DNA of 64,000 nucleotides from Cyanobacterium sp. Dongsha4 (GTDB taxonomy: Bacteria > Cyanobacteriota > Cyanobacteriia > Cyanobacteriales > Cyanobacteriaceae). Numbering within the stretch: the first letter of the stretch is position 1; each line of letters begins with the position of its first letter. Positions 19,919-28,415 of this stretch are shown in pieces. The stretch lies in NCBI RefSeq assembly GCF_036345015.1, contig NZ_CP084098.1, positions 1,811,326 to 1,875,325 on the forward strand, in the 5' to 3' direction. Position numbers and translations under genes: made by a program. The notes beneath the pieces were generated by a model. It saw only the letters and a program-made list of their open reading frames with translations. It was not told where the DNA came from and did not search any database.

Positions 19919-21466
19919 ATGTTTTTTAGACCCTTATATAAAGCCTTTATTTTCGGATTAATAATCTTTCTCGCTTGGACAAATAATTGTGAACTAGCTT
20001 TAGCTAAAACATCCTTAAATGAAAGCAGTCAATCCATAGAACCATATCTCAATCAAGTAAAAGAAAACATCACAGAATTTACCCTTAACAACGGTATTCA
20101 TTTTATCGTTTTAGAAAATCACCAAGCCCCCGTTATTTCTTTTAACACTTATGTGGATGTTGGTGGTGCTAATGAACCGGAAGGAAAAACAGGAGTTGCC
20201 CATTTTTTAGAACATTTAGCCTTTAAGGGGACCAAAGAAATTGGTACGATAGACTATGAAAAAGAAAAACAGATTTTAGAAGACTTAGATAAGACTTTTC
20301 AACAAATAAAAGAAGCTAAAAAGGAGAATAATCAAGAACAATTAACCGAATTAGAAAATAAATTTGAACAGTTAAATAATCAAGCCCATAATTTAGTTAA
20401 GCAAAATGAATTTGGACAAATAATAGAGTTAGAGGGGGGAGTTGGTTTAAATGCGGCGACTTCGGCAGATTCAACGGTTTACTTTTACAATTTTCCCTCT
20501 AATAAATTAGAATTATGGATGTATTTAGAATCCGATCGCTTCTTAAATCCAGTCTTTAGGGAATTTTATCAGGAAAAACAAGTAATTCTCGAAGAAAGAA
20601 AGTTGCGTACGGATAATTCTCCTGTAGGCAAAATGGTAGAAGCCTTTTTAGATACCGCTTTTACCACTCATCCTTACAAACGCCCTGTCATCGGTTATGA
20701 AGAAGACATCATTAACTTAACCAGAGAGGATGTACAAAATTTCTTTGATAGTTACTATGGGGGTAATAATATTACTATTGCCATTGTCGGAGATGTTAAT
20801 CCCAACGAAGTTAAGCAAATGGCTAATAAATACTTCGGGCGTTTTCCTTCTAGTGCTGAACCCGCTAAATTAAATATAATCGAACCAAAACAAACTAAAA
20901 CAAAAGAAGTTGCGATCGAATATCCTTCCCAACCTTGGTATTTAGAAGGCTACCACATCCCTAACATTAACGATCCTGATTATGTGGTTTATGATATTAT
21001 CAGTTCTATTTTGAGTAGCGGACGTACTTCCCGGTTGTATCAATCCTTAGTAGATGAACAGAAAATAGCTCTTTCGGCGGCAGGGTTTAACGGTTTCCCC
21101 GGAGATAAATACCCCAATTTAATGTTATTTTATGCCATGTTAGCTCCTGAAAGACAATTAGAAGATTTAGAAGTAGCTTTACACGAACAGATAGAAAAAT
21201 TAAAATTAGACTTAGTCACAGAAGAAGAATTGCAAAGGGTAAAAACTCAAGCTAGAGCTAGTTTACTACGCAGTCTTAACTCTAATGCAGGTATGGCGAA
21301 GTTATTAGCAGAATATCAAGCTAAAACAGGAGATTGGCGTAATTTGTTTTTAAGTTTAGACAAAATTTCTGCCGTTACTGCCCAAGATATTCAAAGGGTT
21401 GCTCAAAATACTTTTACATCTGATAATAAAACTGTGGGTAGATTGATAACAAAACCCATGAATTAG
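19919..21466 (+). CDS. Exported M16-family zinc protease
   Basis: A 515-residue processing-peptidase-like protein. Residues 1-30 form a signal sequence or membrane anchor (hydrophobic segment AFIFGLIIFLAWTN, then ELALAK). The inverted zinc motif HxxEH is in VAHFLEHLAFKGT, with a downstream Glu in the EERKLRTDN region and the R/Y-type substrate loop near the C-terminus (SSGRTSRLYQSLV). A charged coiled insert of about 50 residues separates the zinc motif from the next core segment (LNAATSADSTVYFYNFPSNK), as in other cyanobacterial M16 proteins. No paired inactive M16 subunit follows. The substrate is unknown. Confidence 0.92.
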   Translation: MFFRPLYKAFIFGLIIFLAWTNNCELALAKTSLNESSQSIEPYLNQVKENITEFTLNNGIHFIVLENHQAPVISFNTYVDVGGANEPEGKTGVAHFLEHLAFKGTKEIGTIDYEKEKQILEDLDKTFQQIKEAKKENNQEQLTELENKFEQLNNQAHNLVKQNEFGQIIELEGGVGLNAATSADSTVYFYNFPSNKLELWMYLESDRFLNPVFREFYQEKQVILEERKLRTDNSPVGKMVEAFLDTAFTTHPYKRPVIGYEEDIINLTREDVQNFFDSYYGGNNITIAIVGDVNPNEVKQMANKYFGRFPSSAEPAKLNIIEPKQTKTKEVAIEYPSQPWYLEGYHIPNINDPDYVVYDIISSILSSGRTSRLYQSLVDEQKIALSAAGFNGFPGDKYPNLMLFYAMLAPERQLEDLEVALHEQIEKLKLDLVTEEELQRVKTQARASLLRSLNSNAGMAKLLAEYQAKTGDWRNLFLSLDKISAVTAQDIQRVAQNTFTSDNKTVGRLITKPMN

Positions 21467-21544
21467 AAAGGTTAAGAGTTTACGGTGTTGGGGTATTGGA
21501 GTATTAAGGGATTAGGGTGTTAGGGGGAAATTTGTTTTTTATTT

Positions 21545-22499
21545 TTATCTTCCTGAGTATAATGCTATTTTAAGACCCGATCGCGGATGTAAAGATGGAA
21601 TACGATCTAAAGATAAGTCCTGATTTGGTTCTAGTTGCCAATGATAGTTTCTCAATAATAGACTAGCAAAAATTTTCATCTCTAGTTGGGCAAAAGCATA
21701 ACCGAGACAAAATCTTGCACCACCGCCAAAACCCACTAAGCTAAAGTCATTCTTTTTATGTTCCATTCTCTCATTATTGAATCTTTCAGGAGCGAATTTT
21801 TTCGGTTCAGTATAGATGTTAGGATCTGTATGAGTCCTTTCTATCCTATACAATACTTGCCACCCTTTCGGCACATAGTAGCCATTATAAACAAAAGGCT
21901 TAACTACTCCTCGAAAACCACCAGCAACGGGGGGATAGAATCTTTCTACTTCTTTTAATACTTGATCTAAATAAGTCATTTTTTTGATCTGTTCCATCGT
22001 AAAATCAGACTCATACATCAGGGTTTTTTGTTCTAAAATAGCCTTTTCTCGCACTTCGGGATTTTGTGCCAAAGCCATACAAAAAGAAGTTAACATGGAC
22101 GTTGTAGTTTCATGTCCTGCGAATAGCATTAATAAGGCTTGAACTTTGATTTGAGCTTCAGAAAAACGGTTGCCTTCTTCATCTTGGCTTTGAAGTAGTA
22201 GGCTGATGGTATCTTCTTTTAAGTTATTTTTCCGTTTCTCGATTTCTTTTTCTATATGTTGCAAAAGAAAATCCCTCGCTTTTAGAGCTTTGCCGTACTT
22301 AGTAAACGGTAGATTAAAGGGAAAAGCAAATAAGCCTTTAGTTAATTCGCCAAACTTTTTGGAAAGTAGCTTAATTTCTGCCTGATTGTCTATTTCACTG
22401 CCCAACAATAGCACACTAGCAATCTCAAAGGTCATTTCCTTCATTTCTGGAAACAGGGTCAATTTGCCCATTTCTGCCCATTTTCTCAAGGTGCGATCG
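21545..22499 (-). pseudogene. Cytochrome P450 remnant lacking its N-terminal region
   Basis: The heme loop FGGGARFCLGYAFA, the ExxR of KEVERFYP and the I-helix AGHETTTS are all intact, and the closest pattern I know is the CYP120 group of cyanobacteria. P450s run to about 440 residues; homology here begins only at RTLRKWAEMG, so about 110 N-terminal residues are missing. The break falls at a GCGATCGA site at 22493-22500, exactly where the start codon of an unrelated gene on the other strand begins. An ATG at 22552 gives a formal ORF, but its first residues are antisense to that gene. It is almost surely non-functional. Confidence 0.85.
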
Positions 22500-22916
22500 A
22501 TGAAAAATAAATATGATGAAATAACCAATTTAACAGATGATTTTTGTCGCAATTATCTTAATGACGAATATTTAGAATTTTCTCGAAAATTAACCGCAGT
22601 TTTATGCAACTATCAACCATCCCCATTAAGTAAAGGGAAGGCAAAATCTTGGGCTTGTGGTATTATTCATGCCTTAGGGATGATCAGCTTTTTAGCAGAT
22701 TCTTCTTTTGAACCTTACATGAAATCTTCAGAACTTTATCAACGTTTAGGGGTTTCAGAAAGTACAGGTTGCGGAAAATCAAAACAAATTCGTGATTTAC
22801 TGGAAATGAGCAGATTGGATCAAGAATGGATGATGCCTAGTGTTTCTGAAAGTCATCCAATGGCGGCAATTGCCAATATAGCAAGCACCTTGAAGCAAAT
22901 CTTGGATTGGAAATAG
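22500..22916 (+). CDS. DUF6398-domain protein
   Basis: A 138-residue protein from the ATG at 22500, which is the natural start (MKNKYDEITNLTDDFCRNYL). The pattern LTDxFCxxYLxxEY, then PSPLSKGKAKSWACGIIHALGMISFL and a helix-turn-helix-like YQRLGVSESTGCGKSKQIRDLL, matches DUF6398 proteins as I remember them. Function is unknown. It abuts the truncated P450 head to head, so it probably arrived with the rearrangement that removed the P450 N-terminus. Confidence 0.75.
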   Translation: MKNKYDEITNLTDDFCRNYLNDEYLEFSRKLTAVLCNYQPSPLSKGKAKSWACGIIHALGMISFLADSSFEPYMKSSELYQRLGVSESTGCGKSKQIRDLLEMSRLDQEWMMPSVSESHPMAAIANIASTLKQILDWK

Positions 22917-22933
22917 ATTTTTATTTTTTATTA

Positions 22934-23152
22934 CTAGATAAAATAAGAAATTAATATATCCGTTGCCCAGATAGCTATACCACATCGAAAAAAATCTTGA
23001 TCATGAGTTCAAATACTTGCAGATACAGACAAAGCTGAAGCGATAGTTTGCCAATCATGGGAAGTTCTGGGTATGCGATCGAGATTAATTTGTTTTGCCA
23101 CTTCTAAACTTTTTCTTGCTTTCTCGAAAAACTTTTGTCGAGTATTATTCAT
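22934..23152 (-). pseudogene. PIN-domain toxin remnant with internal TGA
   Basis: From the ATG at 23152 the frame reads RIPRTSHDWQTIASAL, then SASI, a TGA at 23011-23009, and THDQDFFRCGIAIWATDIL to a TAG at 22934. PIN proteins of this kind normally have IWTxDxDFxGCG at this place, so the TGA replaces the Trp codon. Only the C-terminal half of the domain is present. It is a decayed VapC-like fragment. Confidence 0.7.
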
Positions 23153-23415
23153 AGTTTAAGACCCTCTTTAATATAACCTGTTTTAAATTATTTTGATAAT
23201 TTGATTTTAAATAATCATATAATTGAGATAAAATTTGTTTAATTATCATATCTTTTTAGCAATGTTTTTTTAGTAAACTTGAAAAGTTTTTTTTATTTGT
23301 AATTGTAAGTTATAGTATCGATCCCTCCTCCTCCTCACAAAAAAATGCGATCGCACCTTATCAATTTTTGTCCATAGCTTTTTAGTCGCTAAAGTAAATT
23401 TTTATAAATACATAA

Positions 23416-23787
23416 CCTCAGTTTTGTCTAAGTACCGATATTAACGTTGCATTTGAAAAATGTTGTATTGGTAGGGGGTTATCGGCTGTTAAGAGTCAGA
23501 ATAAGTCTTACTGCTTATACAAACTCAAATCATATAGAAAAACCTTTGATACTTTTGAGACTGAAGGCACTGTTTTTGGTTCTCTTAATAAAGACAACTT
23601 TAATAATTTAGCCAGTATTATTCCTAGTAATACAATAATTTGTCGATTTGAAAGTATTATTTCTTCTTTAGATCAGAAATTTTTTTTGAACACAAAACAA
23701 ATTCAAACATTAACAAAAACTCGTGATGAATTACTACCTAAACTAATGAGTGGACAGATAAGAGTAAAAGATGAAATTACCAAATAA
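23416..23787 (+). pseudogene. hsdS: C-terminal remnant of type I restriction specificity subunit HsdS
   Basis: The frame opens after a stop at 23413 and has no start codon of its own. It reads FEKCCIGRGLSAVKS, FETEGTVFGSLNKDNFNNL and then the C-terminal coiled coil ending TRDELLPKLMSGQIRV, the classical end of the second target-recognition domain and conserved helix of HsdS. The first half of the protein is gone. Its last 17 bases overlap the start of the next gene. A broken hsdR lies 1.6 kb downstream, and hsdM is absent. Confidence 0.82.
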
Positions 23788-24109
23788 AGTCATCATTCCT
23801 GATAGTAAAATTAGCAATTATTTATTAATCCATCGGGAAGAAGACGATAAATCAAAATTTCTTGCTCAAGCAGGATTTACCCAAGCCAACCCAGAACAAT
23901 TAAAGATTGCTATTATTGAACTAATTACCAACTATGAAGCCATAGAAGACAGAAGTAATCAATACGGAATTTTCTATCAAGTCAAAGGAGAATTAAAAGG
24001 AGTAAATAATCACAATTTAGCCGTCATTACTGTTTGGTTAAAACGGAAAAATGACAATCAAATTCAATTTATCACCCTTAAACCTAACAAGGAGAAAAAA
24101 CAACCATGA
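23771..24109 (+). CDS. DUF6883-like protein
   Basis: A 112-residue protein with the pattern LPNKVIIPDSKISNYLL, FLAQAGFTQANPEQLK, YGIFYQVKGEL and AVITVWL, which matches DUF6883 as I recall it. It overlaps the following DUF4926 gene by four bases (ATGA), so the two are translationally coupled. Such pairs are frequent in cyanobacterial toxin-antitoxin-rich islands. The activity is unknown. Confidence 0.75.
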   Translation: MKLPNKVIIPDSKISNYLLIHREEDDKSKFLAQAGFTQANPEQLKIAIIELITNYEAIEDRSNQYGIFYQVKGELKGVNNHNLAVITVWLKRKNDNQIQFITLKPNKEKKQP

Positions 24110-24348
24110 TTGAACTATATCAAAGAGTTTCCCTTAATCAAAACTTCCCCGAATATAACTTGAGAAAAGGAGATATAGCCACCTTTATTGATACCGTGCC
24201 TCATCCTGAAGGCGGAGAAGAAGGCTATGTTTTAGAAATATTTAACGCCCTTGGAGAATCAATTAATGAAGTGATAGTGCCGAAAAGTGCCGTTAATCCC
24301 CTAGAAGAAAACCAAATTCTCACCGTGCGCTCTTTAATTGAAGTTTAA
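24106..24348 (+). CDS. DUF4926 protein
   Basis: An 80-residue, beta-rich acidic protein (KGDIATFIDTVPHPEGGEEGYVLEIFNALGES) typical of DUF4926. It is coupled to the DUF6883-like gene by an ATGA overlap. An antitoxin-like or immunity-like role for one member of the pair is a guess from context. Confidence 0.8.
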   Translation: MIELYQRVSLNQNFPEYNLRKGDIATFIDTVPHPEGGEEGYVLEIFNALGESINEVIVPKSAVNPLEENQILTVRSLIEV

Positions 24349-24400
24349 AATATTTGTTAATTAATGAAAAGAGAAATTAAAGTTAGAGATTAAAGATTAA

Positions 24401-24808
24401 TTATTGATAACTATTAATAAAAACATCAGGGTTGATAATGGGGATATTTTCAAAAGGATTTAAAACCAATAAGTCATTATCTCCAGTAATAATAAAGTCA
24501 GCGTTTCCATTAATAGCTAACTCTAAAAACTTATTATCCTTTTCATCACGACAAGCCGTTATTTTCCGATGAATAACCACATTTTCACCAGCAGTCATTA
24601 ACTTTAACAAAAAAGCCTCCCTTTCTTGTAATGTTACATATTTATCAAACTTTTTACGACTCAAAACTTGTTTTAACTCCCCTAAAGTAGCTTCAGAAAA
24701 TAAAATAATTCCCGTTTTTTCTGCTAACTTAACCACTTGAAAAGGTAGGGAATTTTCAAACAATAACGCACTAACAAATATATTAGTATCTATAACAACT
24801 CTAATCAT
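24401..24808 (-). CDS. PIN-family toxin of a type II toxin-antitoxin system
   Basis: A 135-residue PIN ribonuclease of the COG1569 type. The acidic metal-binding residues are visible: Asp in VVIDTNIFVSA, Glu in SEATLGELKQVL, Asp in ACRDEKDNKFLELA and Asp in ITGDNDLL. It overlaps the upstream antitoxin gene by eight bases, so translation is coupled. The toxin looks intact, unlike the PIN fragment at 22934. RNA target unknown. Confidence 0.9.
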   Translation of the reverse strand: MIRVVIDTNIFVSALLFENSLPFQVVKLAEKTGIILFSEATLGELKQVLSRKKFDKYVTLQEREAFLLKLMTAGENVVIHRKITACRDEKDNKFLELAINGNADFIITGDNDLLVLNPFENIPIINPDVFINSYQ

Positions 24809-25025
24809 TGTCTTCTGCTAAAATCTCCGCTAAAATTTCAGGAGTTAAACCCCTTGCCTGGGCATTTTTAGAAATTTCTGCCATGACATCAGTTAGACTT
24901 TTATCGGCTAAATTGTATTGAAAAAATAAGCTAATAATAGAACTTAATTGTTGCTGAGTTTCAGGTTTAGCAGATTCAAAAGCCTTTTTAACTTCTTCTG
25001 CTACAGGAATAGTAATTGTCGTCAT
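24801..25025 (-). CDS. Antitoxin partner of the PIN toxin
   Basis: A 74-residue helical acidic protein beginning MTTITIPVAEEVKKAFES. It is directly upstream of and overlapping the PIN toxin gene, the standard order. The N-terminal strand TTITIPV suggests a ribbon-helix-helix-type DNA-binding end that would autoregulate the pair. The pairing is by position; the fold is inferred. Confidence 0.8.
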   Translation of the reverse strand: MTTITIPVAEEVKKAFESAKPETQQQLSSIISLFFQYNLADKSLTDVMAEISKNAQARGLTPEILAEILAEDND

Positions 25026-25089
25026 AACTTTACCTTTTTAACAAGAGATATTAACAAAGTATTTTATAATGAACTAGTAAAAAAAATAA

Positions 25090-25371
25090 CTATGTATAAC
25101 TAATATCATCGTAAAACATAGCGTTAATTTCGGGAGACTCATCATCAAAATCATCTGCCATCCAAATTTGCCCTTCCCAACCACCAGCAATGCGAGGCTT
25201 TAATGACTTATTATCCCCAGTCACTTTTTCCTCATTAGATGGAAAAGGTAAAACTTTTGCTAAAGGTACACCATCACGGGTTAAAGTTACCTCTACCTGA
25301 TTTTGAATAGCTGACAATAACTCTGATAACCCCTCTTGTAATAAATTGACATCAAAGGTTTTTTTTAACAT
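25090..25371 (-). CDS. Phd/YefM-type antitoxin without an adjacent toxin
   Basis: A 93-residue protein from the ATG at 25371 (the TTG at 25377 is less likely). The N-terminal half (LQEGLSELLSAIQNQVEVTLTRDGVPLAKVLPF) is a Phd/YefM DNA-binding domain, and the tail PRIAGGWEGQIWMADDFDDESPEI resembles the toxin-binding tail of VapB-like antitoxins with PIN partners. No matching toxin follows; the next gene downstream is the other antitoxin. It may be an orphan left after toxin loss. Confidence 0.8.
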   Translation of the reverse strand: MLKKTFDVNLLQEGLSELLSAIQNQVEVTLTRDGVPLAKVLPFPSNEEKVTGDNKSLKPRIAGGWEGQIWMADDFDDESPEINAMFYDDISYT

Positions 25372-25423
25372 AGTCAAAATTGATTTATTGTTATAACTTG
25401 ATTATAGGGAAGAAAAATATGCT

Positions 25424-27905
25424 ATGAAATATACCACTGAAGACGACATCGAACTGTTTAACCTAGAAATCTTACAAAGCCTAGGTTATGACTGCCTCTG
25501 CGGTTATGACATCCAACCAGAAGCCATTAACCAAGAGCGAGAAAACTTCAGTGACGTAGTGCTACTTAACCGCCTAGAAAACGCCCTCAGTGGTATTAAC
25601 CCAGATATTCCCCCCCATTGCCGACAACAGGCAATTAGAGAATTACTCAATATCACCAGCCCAGACTTAATCAGTAACAACGAAAAGTTCCATCAATAGC
25701 TCACCGAAGGTATTACCGTTGAATATCAAAAACAAGGCGAAACCAGAGGCGAACAACTGTGGCTCATTGATTGGCAAAACCCAGACAATAAGGAGTTTTT
25801 AGCCGTTAACCAATTTACCATTATTGAAGATAACCATAACCGCCGCCCAGACATTATCCTGTTTATAAATGGCTTACCCTTAGTAGTCATTGAACTGAAA
25901 AACCCTGCCGATGCCAAAGCCGACACCTACAAAGCCTTTAACCAACTCCAAACCTATAAACGGGAAATGCCAAGCCTCTTTACCTATAACGCCCTCCTAG
26001 TCATCTCCGATGGTATTACCGCCAAAGCAGGTTCACTCTCAGCAGACTATAACCGCTTCATGGAATGGAAAACCAACAGCCGATACCTGAGCGAAGTCGA
26101 AGACACAGAGGCATTGAAGATGACGGAAAATTTACCCTTCCATAACTCCTCCCAGTGGGAAAATGTATCTCTCTATAACCCCTCCCCAACCGAGGGAGAT
26201 AAGATAATTAATCAATTACAAGTATTAACCGAGGGAATGCTTAATAAACATACCCTTTTAGACCTAATCCGTCACTTTACCGTCTTTGAAGCCACCCAAA
26301 ACCAAGATCCCAAAACCGATATAGTCACCATCAAGAAAACTAAGAAAATCGCCGCCTACCATCAATATTACGCCGTTAATAAAGCCTTAGACAGCATTAT
26401 TCGTGCCTCTGGTATGTTTCTCTCCTAATAACTCCCAGACAGGCAAAATAGCCTCTCCTAACCCCTCTAAAATAGATAATTTAACCACCCCCTCTCAAAT
26501 CAACAGAAATCTTGCCAGTGACAGAAAAAATGAAACAGAAAACATCACCTGTAATCAAGAAGGAGATAGAAGAGGGGGAGTTGTCTGGCATACCCAAGGA
26601 AGCGGAAAATCCCTGTCAATGGTATTTTTAGCAGGTAAATTAGTTCTTTGTGAAACCCTCAACAATCCTACCGTACTCATCCTGACTGACCGTAACGACT
26701 TAGATGACCAACTATTTGACACCTTCGCCAGTTGCCGTCAACTACTGCGCCAAAGCCCCCAACAAGCAGAAGATCGAGCTAAAGTGCAAGAACTATTACA
26801 AGTCGCCTCTGGGGGGATAGTATTTTCTACTATTCAAAAATTCGCCCCTACCGATGGTGAAAGCCTTTATCCTCAACTGTCAGACCGTAATAATATCATT
26901 GTCTTAGCCGATGAAGCCCACCGTAGCCAATACGGCTTTAAAGCCAAACAGGTTGATATTAAAGATGAGACAGGCAACGTAATTGACAAACAAACTAAAT
27001 ACGGCTTTGCCCGTTATATCCGAGATGCCTTACCCCATGCCACCTTTATTGGCTTTACTGGTACACCCATTGAACAAAGCGATAAAAATACTAAAGAAGT
27101 TTTCGGTAACTATATTGATATTTATGATATAGGCCAAGCAGTCAAAGACGGTGCTACTGTTCCCATTTACTATGAAAGTAGGCTAGTTCATTTAGAATTG
27201 GACGAATTAGGCAGACAACTGCTAGAAGAATTAGAAGATGATTTACAGTTTGAAGACTTAACCGCTACCCAAAAAGCCAAAGCCAAAGGCACTCAACTAG
27301 AGGCATTAGTAGGAGCAACAAAACGGGTGAGTGCGATCGCCCTCGACATAGTTAACCACTTTCAACAAAGACAAAAGGCTAATCGTGGTAAGGCAATGAT
27401 AGTCACCATGAGTCGCCGTATTGCCGTTAACCTCTACGCAGAAATAATTAAACTGCTTCCCCACTGGCATCACCCAGAATTAACCAAAGGCAAAATTAAA
27501 GTGGTGATGACGGCTAACGCCTCCGATGAGGAAAATCTAGTCCAACACCACACCAGTAAAAAAGACCGTCAAATCCTCGCCCAACGCCTCAAAGATGCCG
27601 AAGATGAACTAGAAATGGTCATTGTCTGTGATATGTGGTTAACAGGATTTGATGCCCCCTGTCTCCATACCATGTACATTGATAAACCCCTCAAAGCCCA
27701 TAACCTCATGCAAGCGATCGCCCGCATCAACCGAGTTTATTTTGAGAAGGAAGGGGGGTTAGTAGTAGATTACTTAGGGTTAGCCAGTGAACTAAAAAAA
27801 GCCCTGAGTTTTTACGCTGAAAGTGGCGGTAAAGGACAACCTACCTTAGATCGAGAAGTGGCTTTAGGCTTATTACTAACCAAATTGGAAGTAGCGGTAC
27901 TTTGA
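25424..27905 (+). pseudogene. hsdR: Broken type I restriction endonuclease subunit HsdR
   Basis: The frame starts with an N-terminal HsdR segment (TEDDIELFNLEILQSLGYD), hits an in-frame TAG at 25697-25699, continues through the nuclease region (RRPDIILFINGLPLVVIELKNP), then shifts frame near 26400 into the helicase part: Walker [31 protein letters not shown] and QAIARINRV. It ends at 27905 after [10 protein letters not shown], about 200 residues short of a normal HsdR C-terminus. There is one nonsense codon, one frameshift and one truncation. The methylase gene is missing and hsdS is a fragment, so the system is dead. Confidence 0.9.
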
Positions 27906-28005
27906 GAAATTTTTGTACAAAAATAGCCTAGAATACAGTCAGGGTAAAGTATTTAGGTAAACACGATAAAAATGGCTGAAACTCCTACTATCAAAGGAAA
28001 AGTTA
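27906..28005. other. Junction segment with a perfect palindrome and a short truncated ORF
   Basis: TTTTTGTACAAAAA is a 14-base perfect palindrome at about 27909. From 27973 a short ORF begins MAETPTIKGKVINRCKIFDS and stops. AAATCTTT and AAAGATTT flank a seven-base loop at about 28017-28040. This is the joint between the hsdR remnant and the TnsC fragment. I cannot assign the short ORF. Confidence 0.4.
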
Positions 28006-28350
28006 TCAATCGATGTAAAATCTTTGATTCATAAAGATTTGAGACTCATATTTTGATATTTTTAGTTTAAGTACCGGTAGGTGACCCGCTTCATTTAAAA
28101 TAATCATCTCCACACCGCATCTTTGCAATACTGTCATGGTTCTTTTTCTGATTTCTGACACCGTACCCTTCGTCATTTGATACTTCAAGTGTTCAATGAT
28201 TGCTTGAAACAAATCCCTTGCTCCACACTCTTGAGGTACTTGCACGTAAATCACAGGTACTTGAGGCGGTTTACCGTTCTCCTGTGTAGGCTTATGTCTC
28301 AAACGATAAGAATTACAGGCGATGGTTTTTCCCGTACGAGATTCTCCCAC
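28006..28350 (-). pseudogene. tnsC: Fragment of a Tn7-like/CAST-type TnsC (TniB) AAA+ ATPase
   Basis: The 114-residue fragment starts within Walker A (GESRTGKT) and continues with YRLRHKPTQENGKPPQVPV, IEHLKYQMTKGTVSEIRKR and CGVEMIILNEAGHLP, where intact proteins have IIDEADRL for Walker B. These strings match, as I remember them, the TnsC of cyanobacterial type V-K CRISPR-associated transposons and related TniB proteins. The N-terminus is missing and the C-terminal part after GHLP is unrelated sequence. In Walker B, the residue before Glu is Asn instead of Asp. No tnsB, tniQ or cas12k is present. Confidence 0.8.
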
Positions 28351-28360
28351 TGTACAGTAA
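28347..28360 (+). other. Transposon-end-like sequence TGTACAGTAACAAA
   Basis: This word is one base different from the terminal TGTACAGTGACAAA that I recall for ShCAST-like elements. It sits exactly at the truncated 5' end of the TnsC fragment. It might be the relic of an element end or chance. Confidence 0.35.
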
Positions 28361-28415
28361 CAAAACTCTTTAAGTGAACTAGGGTTAAATAGATGAGAGG
28401 TTTAATTATTAATAA

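Noticed and set aside
22386-22916. 176-residue protein starting at 22386
   Set aside because: The first 38 codons are the antisense of the P450 gene; the recognised domain begins at the ATG at 22500.
23320-23340. Yfr1-like small RNA from the CTCCTCCTCCTCAC word
   Set aside because: The Yfr1 core ACTCCTCACAC is not matched exactly and no flanking hairpins are seen.
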